Shown piece by piece: positions 1-7,108 of a stretch of DNA of 12,472 bases. The notes under the pieces were generated by a model that worked only from the letters and a program-made list of their open reading frames with translations, searched no databases and was not told the origin of the DNA. The stretch is from assembly GCA_964407525.1 (NCBI GenBank), contig CAYOWC010000130.1:1-12472 (forward strand). The letters are read 5' to 3'. The stretch's first letter is position 1, and every line of letters starts with the position of its first letter. The position numbers were made by a program, and so were the translations under genes. The stretch is from DUZB01 sp964407525 (GTDB lineage Bacteria > Desulfobacterota > DSM-4660 > Desulfatiglandales > Desulfatiglandaceae).

Positions 1-3000
1 TGAAAATCCAGGGCCTGCGGTCCCCCCATTATAACCGGCGCGCCGACCTGGTCTGTTTTGTAAACGGAATCCCCCTGGTTTTTATCGAGCTAAAGGCGGT
101 CTACCTGAACATAAGGGCCGGGTTTGACAACAACATCAGAGACTATTTCGATACCATCCCCCACGCTTTTTACCACAATGCCTTTCTTGTAGTAAGCAAC
201 GGCGACCGGGCCCGGTATGGCACCATTACGAGCGAATGGGAACATTTCAGCGAATGGAAACGAAATGATGAAAAGGACAAAGGACATCTTGAAGCGACCG
301 TTCTGTTGGACGGGATGTTGAAAAAGGAACGGTTGCTGGACCTTTTGGAAAATTTCATTGTCTATGACGACAGTAAGCCGGGCGGCGCCCGAAAGGTTCT
401 TGCCCGAAATCATCAGTTGCTGGGGGTCAACCACGCTGTAAATTCGGTATGGCGGCAGGAGGAATTGAAGCGGAGATTTCCTCCGGAAAAACGACTGGAA
501 TACTATGAATACCATGAACAAGAAACATTGCTGGCGGCAGAAAAGGATCAACCTGAATTTATTCCTCCTAAAAAGCCGCTTCCAAAAAAGGCAGAAAAAA
601 TTGTCGGGCTGCCAATGGTCAAAAGAGCACATCCGGACCTGGGTTTGTTGGGGGTATTCTGGCACACCCAGGGTGCGGGAAAATCCTATTCAATGGTGTT
701 CTTTACGGAAAAAGTCCGCCGACTGGTTCCCGGAAATTTCACATTTGTGATCATGACCGATCGGAAAGACCTGGACGACCAGATTTACAGAACATTTGCG
801 GGCTGCGGCGTTGTGGATGAAAAAACCCCAAGAGCCGGTTCGGGAGAGGAACTGGAAAAATTGCTCAAGGAGGACCATCGCTATATCTTCAGCCTGATCC
901 ATAAGTTCAACAAATCGATCTCCCACGAAAAACCATACAGCGAACGGGACGATATTGTCGTTCTTTCCGACGAGGCCCACCGCACCCAGGCGGGGAAACT
1001 GGCCCGCAATATGCGGTTAGCCCTTCCCAATGCCGCGTTTATCGGTTTTACGGGAACCCCTCTGTTCAAATACGACCATCTGACGCGGCGCATTTTCGGG
1101 AATTATGTTTCCAGATATGACTTCAAACGTTCGGAGGAAGATGGCGCCACGGTAAAACTGGTGTATGAAAACCGGGGAGAAAAACTGGGTCTTACCCGCA
1201 TGGATTTGAATGATCGCATTGCGGAGAAAATTGAAGAGGCCGACCTGGACCCGGATCAGATTTCTCTTTTGGAAAAGTTGCTAGGCAAGGATTATGAAGT
1301 AATTACTGCGGATGATCGACTGGATAAGGTCGCCGATGATTTTGTGGAACATTGTGTAACCCGGTGGGAGTCCGGAAAATCCATGCTCGTCTGCATAGAC
1401 AAGCTCACTTGCGCCCGCATGTATGAGAGGATTCTGCCCCGATGGAATTCAAAAGGTGAAACCCTGAAAGATGAACTTGCTCAAAAACAGGCGGAGCAGG
1501 ATACCGCAACGGATGAATTCTCCCGTGAAAGGCTCAAAAAGGAAACAAACAAACTCCAAAAGCAAATTGCATGGGCGGACCAAACGATCCTTGAAATCAT
1601 CATCAGTGAAGGGCAGAATGAAGTCAGGGATTTCAAGAAATGGGATTTTGATATTCGACCACACCGGGATTTGATGAAGAACGGTTTTGAGACCTCTGAC
1701 GGTAAGCGAGTGGATGTGGAAACGGCTTTTAAAGATCCCGGTCATCCGTTTCGCATCGCCATTGTGTGCGCCATGTGGCTCACGGGTTTCGACGTGGAAT
1801 GCCTTTCGACCCTTTACCTTGATAAACCCATGAAGGCCCACACCCTCATGCAGGCCATCGCCCGTGCCAATCGGGTCTTTCCAGGTAAAGATTGCGGCGT
1901 GATCGTGGACTATAACGGTATGCTGAAAAGCCTCAGGGAAGCCATGGCCCAATATGCCCTGGGCGATGACGTTGATGATGGAAACGGTGGAGAGGAGATT
2001 GTCGCCCCTATAGAAGATCTTTTGAAAGGGCTCATCGAGGCCATTGAGGCAGCCGAGGACCATCTTGAAGCGTTAGGATTTGACCCGTCAAGATTGATCG
2101 GTTCAGAAGGATTTGAACATATCGAAGCGCTGCGGGATGCTGTGGAAGCTCTCTACACCTCTGACGAAGCCAAGCGTCGTTTTGAGATCATGGCAAGACA
2201 AATCTTCAGCCGCTTCAAGGCGTTGCTCATGGAGCCCTCCGTATTTCAATATGCAGAACGTCACGACCATATTGAGACCATCTACAAAAAGCTGGGAGAA
2301 CGACGGGACACATCGGACGTAACGGATGTCCTTAAAGAGATTCATAGAATCGTCAATCAGGCGATTCGAACAAACGAGACCGGAGTTGATCAGGCTGAAG
2401 GGCTTACCCTTGATCTCAGCCAGATTGATTTCGAAAAACTGCGAGACGAGTTTGCGAAAAAGGTAAGGCGAAAAAAGACAGCGCTGGAAGATATCCGTAA
2501 AATAGTAGAGAAAAAACTGGAGCAAATGCTTTCCAAAAATCCGCTACGGATGGATTATTACAAGAAATATCAGGAGATTATTTCCGATTACAATAGAGAA
2601 AAGGACCGTGCGACCGTTGAAGAGACATTCACCAAGGTTATGGATCTTGCGAAGCTCATGGATGCAGAGCAAAGGCGGGCCGCTGAGGAAGGGCTTAACG
2701 AAGATGAATTGGCGCTATTTGATCTGCTCAGGAAAGAAAACATCAGCAAAGCAGATCGAGAGCGGCTGAAGCAGGCCAGCAAGGGGTTATTGGAATCTTT
2801 GACAGCCCTTTTGGAGCCCATAGAGAGTTGGACGGAAAAAGAGCAAACCCGAGCCGAGGTAAAAGTCTTCATCCTGGACAACCTTTTTGGGGCGCTTCCT
2901 ACTCCCGCTTACAGCACAGAAGAAACCGGGAATGTTGCAAACCGCATATACGATTATGTTTGGCAGCGTAGTTCCATCGGAAATCCATTGGGTACACCAG

Positions 3001-3011
3001 CAGCAGCTTGA
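1..3011 (+). CDS. hsdR: Type I restriction enzyme R subunit HsdR (5' end outside window)
   Basis: ATP-dependent motor and nuclease subunit of a type I restriction-modification complex; it translocates unmethylated DNA and cuts it away from the recognition site. The frame is open from the left edge, with the first full codon at position 3, giving 1002 visible residues; roughly the first 100-150 residues of a typical HsdR are missing. Visible motifs: the PD-(D/E)xK nuclease core, with D15 in RRADLV and the E29-L-K31 pair (about nt 45-95); Walker A in HTQGAGKS (666-686); a DEAH box (969-980); FTGTPL (about 1047-1064); and the late helicase motifs WLTGFDVECL and MQAIARANRV (about 1776-1875). The C-terminal helical part is long and charged and ends in a YDYVWQR-type tail. 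Everything visible looks intact. The hsdM and hsdS partners are not in the window and presumably lie upstream. Confidence 0.95.
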   Translation, partial: KIQGLRSPHYNRRADLVCFVNGIPLVFIELKAVYLNIRAGFDNNIRDYFDTIPHAFYHNAFLVVSNGDRARYGTITSEWEHFSEWKRNDEKDKGHLEATVLLDGMLKKERLLDLLENFIVYDDSKPGGARKVLARNHQLLGVNHAVNSVWRQEELKRRFPPEKRLEYYEYHEQETLLAAEKDQPEFIPPKKPLPKKAEKIVGLPMVKRAHPDLGLLGVFWHTQGAGKSYSMVFFTEKVRRLVPGNFTFVIMTDRKDLDDQIYRTFAGCGVVDEKTPRAGSGEELEKLLKEDHRYIFSLIHKFNKSISHEKPYSERDDIVVLSDEAHRTQAGKLARNMRLALPNAAFIGFTGTPLFKYDHLTRRIFGNYVSRYDFKRSEEDGATVKLVYENRGEKLGLTRMDLNDRIAEKIEEADLDPDQISLLEKLLGKDYEVITADDRLDKVADDFVEHCVTRWESGKSMLVCIDKLTCARMYERILPRWNSKGETLKDELAQKQAEQDTATDEFSRERLKKETNKLQKQIAWADQTILEIIISEGQNEVRDFKKWDFDIRPHRDLMKNGFETSDGKRVDVETAFKDPGHPFRIAIVCAMWLTGFDVECLSTLYLDKPMKAHTLMQAIARANRVFPGKDCGVIVDYNGMLKSLREAMAQYALGDDVDDGNGGEEIVAPIEDLLKGLIEAIEAAEDHLEALGFDPSRLIGSEGFEHIEALRDAVEALYTSDEAKRRFEIMARQIFSRFKALLMEPSVFQYAERHDHIETIYKKLGERRDTSDVTDVLKEIHRIVNQAIRTNETGVDQAEGLTLDLSQIDFEKLRDEFAKKVRRKKTALEDIRKIVEKKLEQMLSKNPLRMDYYKKYQEIISDYNREKDRATVEETFTKVMDLAKLMDAEQRRAAEEGLNEDELALFDLLRKENISKADRERLKQASKGLLESLTALLEPIESWTEKEQTRAEVKVFILDNLFGALPTPAYSTEETGNVANRIYDYVWQRSSIGNPLGTPAAA

Positions 3012-3049
3012 TTTGAAGATTGTAGACGAACACCCAGGACAGAGAGAAC

Positions 3050-4282
3050 ATGAACTCAAAACCACCTCATCATAAATGGACCTTCCTCGCCCGTTTCCGG
3101 CGGAACGCCTTCGGCTGGCGCTCGCAGCCGGCCATTAAGCGAGTCAAAGAAGCCGTATCCGAGATAAAAAAAATTGCGCGAAAAGATCCCCTGTTGGGAG
3201 CCAAAGGGGCGGTTTTGCTATTGCAGAAACTCTCACCGGCTCTGGGGCATGTGGACAGTTCTTCAGGCGCCATCGGTACGGCAGTCAATAAAGCTATTGA
3301 CACATTGGCGCCCATCATTGAAAAGGCCCCGGCCGATGATGGTCTGAGAGACAAGTGGCTGGAACGTCTCTGGGAGGCCTTTCAAGAAGACGATATCCCC
3401 TATATTGAAAACCTGGCCAATTTCTGGGGAAATCTCTGTGCAAGTCCCGAACGGGCCTCACAATGGGCCGACCACTTGATGCCTCCGATTCGCATGTCCT
3501 GGGGACCGGATCCCGAACTACACGGCCACTTCAAAGGCACCACCGCATGCCTGAGTGCCTTGCTCAAAGCCGGACGAAACGAAGAGATTCTAGCCCTTCT
3601 TGATCTGGCGCCCTACAAATTCTGGATTTACCGGGAGTATGGCGTAAGAGCACTGGCTGCTATGGGAAAAAATGCTGAGGCCCTTCGCTATGCCGAAGAC
3701 TCCCGTGGGATGAATGAGAGTCCCATCGCCATCGCTCAAACCTGTGAAGAGATTCTACTTTCAAGCGGAATGGCTGAAGAGGCCTACAAGCGCTACGCCA
3801 TCGAAGCCAATCGAAAAGGTACCTATCTCGCCACCTTTCGGGCCATCACCAAAAAATACCCTTACAAGGAGGCGAACAGTATCCTTCGTAACCTGGTGTC
3901 CAGCACGCCGGGAGAGGAAGGCAAATGGTTTGCCGCAGCCAAATCCGCAGGGCTTTACAGTGAGGCCATTGCACTGGCCAACCAAACGCCCTGCGACCCG
4001 AAAACCCTCACCAGGGCCTCAAGAGATATGACTGAAACAGAACCGTTTTTCGCCATGGAGGCAGGCCTCACCGCACTCAAATGGCTGGTCGATGGCTACG
4101 GGTACGATATCACGGCCATGGACGTGCGGAAGGCCTATGATTATGCCATGGAGGCCGCTGAAAACGCCGGGTGTAGGGACGAAGCCTTTGAACGGGTCCG
4201 TAAACTGGTTGTGGAAGAGGTTTTCGGGGAGCGGTTTGTTACCAAAATTTTATGGCAGGAACTTGGATTACCGAAAACATAA
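3050..4282 (+). CDS. Conserved hypothetical all-helical (TPR-like) protein next to hsdR
   Basis: 410 residues, function not recognised. It starts at ATG 3050, behind a moderate AGGA/GAGAG-type ribosome site, 38 bp after the hsdR stop, so it is probably cotranscribed with hsdR. There is no signal peptide or membrane segment, so it is likely cytoplasmic. The N-terminus is basic (WTFLARFRRNAFGWRSQ), followed by amphipathic helices (about 25-130). Residues about 165-310 consist of paired helices with A/L/Y/G spacing resembling degenerate TPR or similar solenoid repeats (for example ALAAMGKNAEALRYAED and GLYSEAIALANQ). I see no catalytic motif. The context suggests a cargo or accessory gene of the type I restriction locus, but that is inference from position only. 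Confidence 0.85.
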   Translation: MNSKPPHHKWTFLARFRRNAFGWRSQPAIKRVKEAVSEIKKIARKDPLLGAKGAVLLLQKLSPALGHVDSSSGAIGTAVNKAIDTLAPIIEKAPADDGLRDKWLERLWEAFQEDDIPYIENLANFWGNLCASPERASQWADHLMPPIRMSWGPDPELHGHFKGTTACLSALLKAGRNEEILALLDLAPYKFWIYREYGVRALAAMGKNAEALRYAEDSRGMNESPIAIAQTCEEILLSSGMAEEAYKRYAIEANRKGTYLATFRAITKKYPYKEANSILRNLVSSTPGEEGKWFAAAKSAGLYSEAIALANQTPCDPKTLTRASRDMTETEPFFAMEAGLTALKWLVDGYGYDITAMDVRKAYDYAMEAAENAGCRDEAFERVRKLVVEEVFGERFVTKILWQELGLPKT

Positions 4283-4297
4283 GGGCTGCAGTCGAAA

Positions 4298-4318
4298 ATT
4301 GTCTGACCGTTTGACAAT
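4298..4318 (+). promoter_or_regulatory. Short inverted repeat after the hsdR-linked gene
   Basis: ATTGTC at 4298-4303 and GACAAT at 4313-4318 form a 6-bp stem with a 9-nt loop, starting 15 bp after the stop of the 410-residue gene. It has no T-tract, so it is at best a weak terminator or RNA-stabilising hairpin. It might instead be an operator half-site pair for the next gene. Confidence 0.25.
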
Positions 4319-4325
4319 CACAATA

Positions 4326-4345
4326 GAATTGGATCAGATCAATTC
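4326..4345. promoter_or_regulatory. Operator-like palindrome upstream of the selenoprotein gene
   Basis: GAATTG (4326-4331) and CAATTC (4340-4345) are perfect inverted arms separated by 8 bp. The palindrome overlaps the position where a -35 element would fall for the TATAAT at 4365. This is the usual geometry of a repressor-binding site; the regulator is unknown. Confidence 0.3.
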
Positions 4346-4370
4346 AAGTCACTAATAATATATGTATAAT
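4343..4370 (+). promoter_or_regulatory. Candidate sigma-70 promoter for the selenoprotein gene
   Basis: A perfect TATAAT lies at 4365-4370, with a weak TTCAAG -35 at 4343-4348 and a 16-bp spacer in an AT-rich stretch. Transcription would begin near 4377, giving a leader of under 20 nt that still includes the GGAGG at 4383-4387. The -10 is convincing, the -35 is not; an activator or the overlapping palindrome may set its activity. Confidence 0.45.
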
Positions 4371-4393
4371 ATTGACAAATGCGGAGGTGCATG

Positions 4394-5293
4394 ATGGAAA
4401 AGCATATTCAGTATATTGAGAGAACCCACGAATATTACAGTGGCCAGGGCTACGACAAGACTTACAACTACGCGCACAACGAAGTCATCCCTTTCGTCCG
4501 GTTGAAGAAACCGCTTTCTGAATGCCGTGTAGCGCTGGTGACTACAGCCTCGTTCCTGCTATTAGACGAGGGGGGCGTTCCTCTCGAAGAACCCAAGATG
4601 TTAGGAACCAATGAAATGGAGGTCTTCACAGTTCCCAGCGACTGGCCTGTGGAACGCATTTTGTCTACCAGTGAAGATCACGACCGCTACCAGACGGACA
4701 TGAAAGACATCAATGCCTTTTTTCCCATCACACGGATGCAGGAATTTCTCGAGGAAGGGGTATTCGAAAGCCTGAGCAAAAACTTTTATCGAACCCTGCC
4801 CAATTACAGCCACCGCAAAATCCTCCAGGTGGATGGCCCGGAAATCCTCCGCCAATGCAGGGAAGACAACGTGGATGTGGCTTTGCTTACGCCTGTCTGA
4901 CCCATTTGCCACCAGACCGTGAGTCTGGTTGCCCGCGTGCTGGAAGCAGGAGGCATTTCCACAGTTACCTTTACCAATGCTCGGGATATTGCCGCCAGTG
5001 CCGGCAACCCGAGGCAGATTTTCCTCAATTATCCCCTCGGAAATTCCGCGGGCCGGCCCCATGATCCGGAGAACCAACGCAGTGTCCTGCGCGCAGGGCT
5101 GAAACTGCTGGAGGATGCCGAAAGACCCGGGATCATTGTCGATCTTCCCTATACATGGTCCGACAGTAGGGAGTGGATAGGGAAATTCATGACCAACGAG
5201 CAGCCTTTCATTTCCGAAGATGCGGAAGCCAGGCGACAGGAATCGTTGCAAACAGCGCGGGAGCAAAAAAATAGCGCCGAATATCGAGGCTAA
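4394..5293 (+). CDS. Selenoprotein of the glycine/betaine/sarcosine/D-proline reductase B family (in-frame UGA = Sec)
   Basis: The reading frame continues across a TGA at 4898-4900 to TAA at 5291-5293. Read as selenocysteine it gives 299 residues with U169 in LLTPV-U-PICHQTV. The homology-like pattern is seamless on both sides: the half before the TGA has the VALVTTASFLL and VDVALLTPV strands, and the half after it begins PICHQTVSLVARVLEAGGI. This UxxCH motif is the redox site of GrdB/PrdB-type subunits, which cleave glycine, sarcosine, betaine or D-proline in Stickland-type reduction. The protein is shorter than full-length GrdB and resembles the small PrdB-like members. GGAGG at 4383-4387 is 6 nt from ATG 4394, which favours this start over ATG 4379 or 4391. 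A stem-loop follows the UGA. No other reductase component, sel gene or thioredoxin is in the window, so substrate and pathway are unknown. The last three residues and the stop lie inside a REP repeat. Confidence 0.9.
4898..4929 (+). promoter_or_regulatory. UGA(Sec) codon with bacterial SECIS-like stem-loop
   Basis: The TGA is at 4898-4900. Ten nucleotides later ACCAGAC (4911-4917) pairs perfectly with GTCTGGT (4923-4929), a 7-bp stem around the 5-nt loop CGTGA. Bacterial SECIS elements lie just 3' of the UGA inside the coding region and commonly carry a G among the first two apical-loop bases; here G is the second loop base. It would recruit SelB with Sec-tRNA(Sec). This was folded by eye only. 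Confidence 0.7.
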
Positions 5294-5357
5294 AAGCCTC
5301 TCTCACAGTTTCAGAGCCACTTCTCTTCTCCTGTGTGAGTGGCGTCCTCGCCGCGAC
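5284..5357 (+). repeat. REP-like composite palindrome, copy A (type 1)
   Basis: The left half holds the hairpin GAGGCT-AAA-AGCCTC (5286-5300) followed by CTCTCACAG. The right half is CTGTGTGAGTGG, then GGCG-TCCT-CGCC, ending in CGCGAC at 5357. The inner CTCACA/TGTGAG arms are inverted repeats, so the whole can fold as two hairpins on a stem. The copy begins inside the last codons of the selenoprotein gene, and the TAA stop spans the left hairpin's stem and loop. It may also act as that gene's transcript end. Confidence 0.85.
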
Positions 5358-5399
5358 ATCCCTGGTTCCTGGTAATCAGAGGTGCCTATAGCCGCGGTT

Positions 5400-5482
5400 G
5401 TCGAGGCTACAAGCCTCTCACACAAGTCCAAAGCTACTTCCATTCCCCCTCATTCACTGTGTGAGTGGCGTCCCGCCGCGAC
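5400..5482 (+). repeat. REP-like composite palindrome, copy B (type 2)
   Basis: It starts GTCGAGGCTACAAGCCTC, then CTCACACA, and closes with TGTGTGAGTGGCG to CGCGAC at 5482. GTCG and CGAC form the outer arms and CTCACACA/TGTGTGAG is a perfect 8-bp inner inverted repeat. The right hairpin loop is one base shorter than in copies A and C. The copy ends one base before the stop codon of the RAYT gene on the other strand. Confidence 0.85.
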
Positions 5483-5483
5483 T

Positions 5484-5963
5484 CTACACATGATAACGGC
5501 AATACCAGTGGGGATACTCATGAAAATCTTTCACCAAACCCGCCCGAACCGGGTTATGTAAACAGTAACGAATCACATCCAGCAAAACCTCATCCTTCCG
5601 AACCCCGTGATCATGGTACTGTTTGTTCCACACCGGCCCTTCCCGATTCAAAACCTTGTTAATGCTCCGGGCGGTGAATCCCTTGAACCGTTGCATCAGT
5701 TCACCCAGGGTACCCCTGACCAGATCGGCCACCATGTGCACATGATCCGGCATAACCACTGCGGCCTCCAGGGAAATTCGACCTTCTTCGTTCAGATATT
5801 TCAGGCTGTTCAGAACAATCTCGGCAGCCTGATGGTTTTCGAATATGGGTTTTCGCTCAAAAGTGGTCGTGGTCAGAAGATATATTTGTCCGGGGATGGA
5901 TCGACGGCCAGTCCTGAGTTTTTTAGACCCTTTAAAGGGGATATCACGTTTTGAATTGGTCAT
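5484..5963 (-). CDS. REP-associated tyrosine transposase (RAYT, Y1/HUH family)
   Basis: 159 residues from ATG 5963 to TAG 5484. Family marks: the HUH metal-binding motif in MPDHVHM (H74, H76), GRRSIPGQIYLLTTTT near the N-terminus, VWNKQYHDHGVR, and the probable catalytic tyrosine Y133 in IRYCLHNPVRAGLV. RAYTs are single-copy, IS200-like nucleases that recognise and process REP palindromes rather than moving with their own ends. A longer in-frame start exists upstream (6071), but its extra codons lie in repeat copy C. The AAGAAGGA ribosome site at 5975-5968 supports ATG 5963. The gene is bracketed by copies B and C of its likely substrate, and the catalytic residues are present, so it may be active. 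Confidence 0.93.
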   Translation of the reverse strand: MTNSKRDIPFKGSKKLRTGRRSIPGQIYLLTTTTFERKPIFENHQAAEIVLNSLKYLNEEGRISLEAAVVMPDHVHMVADLVRGTLGELMQRFKGFTARSINKVLNREGPVWNKQYHDHGVRKDEVLLDVIRYCLHNPVRAGLVKDFHEYPHWYCRYHV

Positions 5964-5975
5964 GGCATCCTTCTT

Positions 5976-6069
5976 GTCGAGGCTGAAAGCCTCTCTCACA
6001 GATTCAGATCCTCTTTCCCTTTCTTCCGTGTATCCCAATCTCTTGTGTGAGCGGCGTCCTCGCCGCGAC
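5976..6069 (+). repeat. REP-like composite palindrome, copy C (type 1)
   Basis: The left half is GTCGAGGCTGAAAGCCTC with the type 1 CTCTCACAG continuation, and the right half is TGTGTGAGCGGCGTCCTCGC to CGCGAC. The right hairpin GCGGCG-TCCT-CGCCGC is a perfect 6-bp stem in this copy. On the other strand it ends directly at the ribosome site of the RAYT gene, so it forms that gene's leader and may hold or influence its promoter. Confidence 0.85.
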
Positions 6070-6108
6070 ATTCTTTAATTCCCTGGATGAAAGGCTTGGG
6101 CCCAAATT

Positions 6109-6134
6109 GTCGAGGCTACAAGCCTCTCACACAG
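6109..6134 (+). repeat. REP-like repeat, copy D (left half only, type 2)
   Basis: GTCGAGGCTACAAGCCTC followed by CTCACACAG matches the first 24 or so bases of copy B. The right half (TGTGTGAG to CGAC) is absent, and unrelated sequence leads to the pxpC stop 20 bp away. The remaining hairpin GAGGCT-ACA-AGCCTC lies just downstream of pxpC and could mark its transcript end. Confidence 0.8.
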
Positions 6135-6154
6135 GATGGAGCCCCTCTTGCCAC

Positions 6155-7108
6155 TTATTCATCTTTCAAACCTGCGATAATATCCTCGATACCCATGAAT
6201 GCCGACTGAGCTTCCTGGATGGAAACCCTGACAAAACGTACCGTATCCCCGGGTTTCAGCTGACCCAACAGGGGAAGATCGGCGGAAATCACCGTCGCGA
6301 TCTTCCTGTACCCCCCCGTTACGGTCTCATTCAAAATGATAATCGGCTGGTCGTTTCCTGGAATCTGTATGGCTCCAGGGACGACTCCCTCCGAAAGAAT
6401 CGATCCCTTCAGGCCTGTTTTCGTACCAATGGCGGCTCCCGCCAGCCTGATCCCTGTCCGATCAGCATGCCCTGTAACCTTGTATGGGGTTGTCAGAAAC
6501 GTGTTCCACGAGCTCGAAGGAAAATGATTATCCTGTGGTCCGGGAATAATCCGTATGAGCACATCTGACAAATACCGGGGAAACCATTCAGGAGCCAAAA
6601 ACCGCCCCGCCACCCCTAAATGGAAATGGGGAGAGACCGATGTCAGGATGTCCCCCTTTCGGAGGAATCGCCCGTCAAGGCCTCCAAACCCCGCGCCAAG
6701 ATTGGTGGCCTTGCTCTCCATGATATGAGGAACACTTATCCCTCCCCCTACAGCGAGATAGGCTCTGCACCCGCTTTTTGGTCTTCTAAATGAAAGTTGT
6801 TCGCCTTTTTTTATTAGCCGGGAACACCACATGGCAACGACATTCCCATTGATCTGAGGAGCAAGATCTGCCCCTGTGACGGCCAGAATCATATCCTCCA
6901 GCGCCCTTACAACCAGGCCCATCAGCGTAATTTCGAGGCAGGCCGCACCTTCCTGATTACCCACTAGAAGATTACCAACCCTCAGGGAAAATGAATCCAA
7001 GGCCCCGCTCGGCGGTACACCGTACCTTCCGAACCCGAAACGACCCAGATCCTGGATAGTCGTGAGAGGCCCCGGGGACACAATTTCTAAAGTCTTTACA
7101 TCCGCCAC
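6155..7108 (-). CDS. pxpC: 5-oxoprolinase subunit PxpC (biotin-dependent carboxyltransferase-like, KipA family)
   Basis: Third component of the bacterial PxpABC 5-oxoprolinase, which opens 5-oxoproline (pyroglutamate) to glutamate with ATP. 317 residues, normal for the family. Marks: PGPLTTIQDLGRFGFGRYGV and PPSGALD at the N-terminus, AVTGAD (77-82), AYLAVGGGISVP (116-127), IIPGPQDNHF (187-196), a VTGHADRTGIRLAG segment (211-224), PGNDQPIIILNETVTGGY (250-267) and a final LKPGDTVRFVRV strand. I chose GTG 7108: family similarity starts there, a GAGAGGA ribosome site lies 9 nt upstream, and longer in-frame starts run back through pxpB in another frame. The start overlaps the 3' end of pxpB by 13 bp, which suggests coupled translation. 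Confidence 0.93.
   Translation of the reverse strand: MADVKTLEIVSPGPLTTIQDLGRFGFGRYGVPPSGALDSFSLRVGNLLVGNQEGAACLEITLMGLVVRALEDMILAVTGADLAPQINGNVVAMWCSRLIKKGEQLSFRRPKSGCRAYLAVGGGISVPHIMESKATNLGAGFGGLDGRFLRKGDILTSVSPHFHLGVAGRFLAPEWFPRYLSDVLIRIIPGPQDNHFPSSSWNTFLTTPYKVTGHADRTGIRLAGAAIGTKTGLKGSILSEGVVPGAIQIPGNDQPIIILNETVTGGYRKIATVISADLPLLGQLKPGDTVRFVRVSIQEAQSAFMGIEDIIAGLKDE

Noticed and set aside
1449..2063. Long antisense frames inside hsdR, such as the 204-codon minus-strand one
   Set aside because: They lie opposite conserved helicase motifs, and their products look like codon-bias shadows.
2887..3075. Small + strand frame over the hsdR end as a frameshifted HsdR tail
   Set aside because: The main frame already continues through a typical C-terminal YDYVWQR segment to a normal stop.
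4311..4339. TTGACA at 4311 as the -35 of the selenoprotein promoter
   Set aside because: At 17 bp spacing the only hexamer is TCAGAT, a poor -10. The perfect TATAAT further down is a better anchor.
4379..4900. A complete 173-residue gene ending at TGA 4898, or a pseudogene broken by a nonsense codon
   Set aside because: The frame stays open and family-like beyond the TGA, the codon sits exactly at the known Sec position of UxxCH, and a hairpin follows. A single selenoprotein explains all of this.
5465..5954. Plus-strand open frames opposite the RAYT gene
   Set aside because: They are antisense to a gene with clear family motifs and partly lie in repeat sequence.
5964..6071. N-terminal extension of RAYT to an upstream ATG at 6071
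   Set aside because: The added 36 residues are encoded by repeat copy C, and a good ribosome site sits just before ATG 5963.
5284..6134. CRISPR array
   Set aside because: Units are long, internally palindromic, unevenly spaced and separated by a transposase-like gene; there are no uniform spacers and no cas genes.
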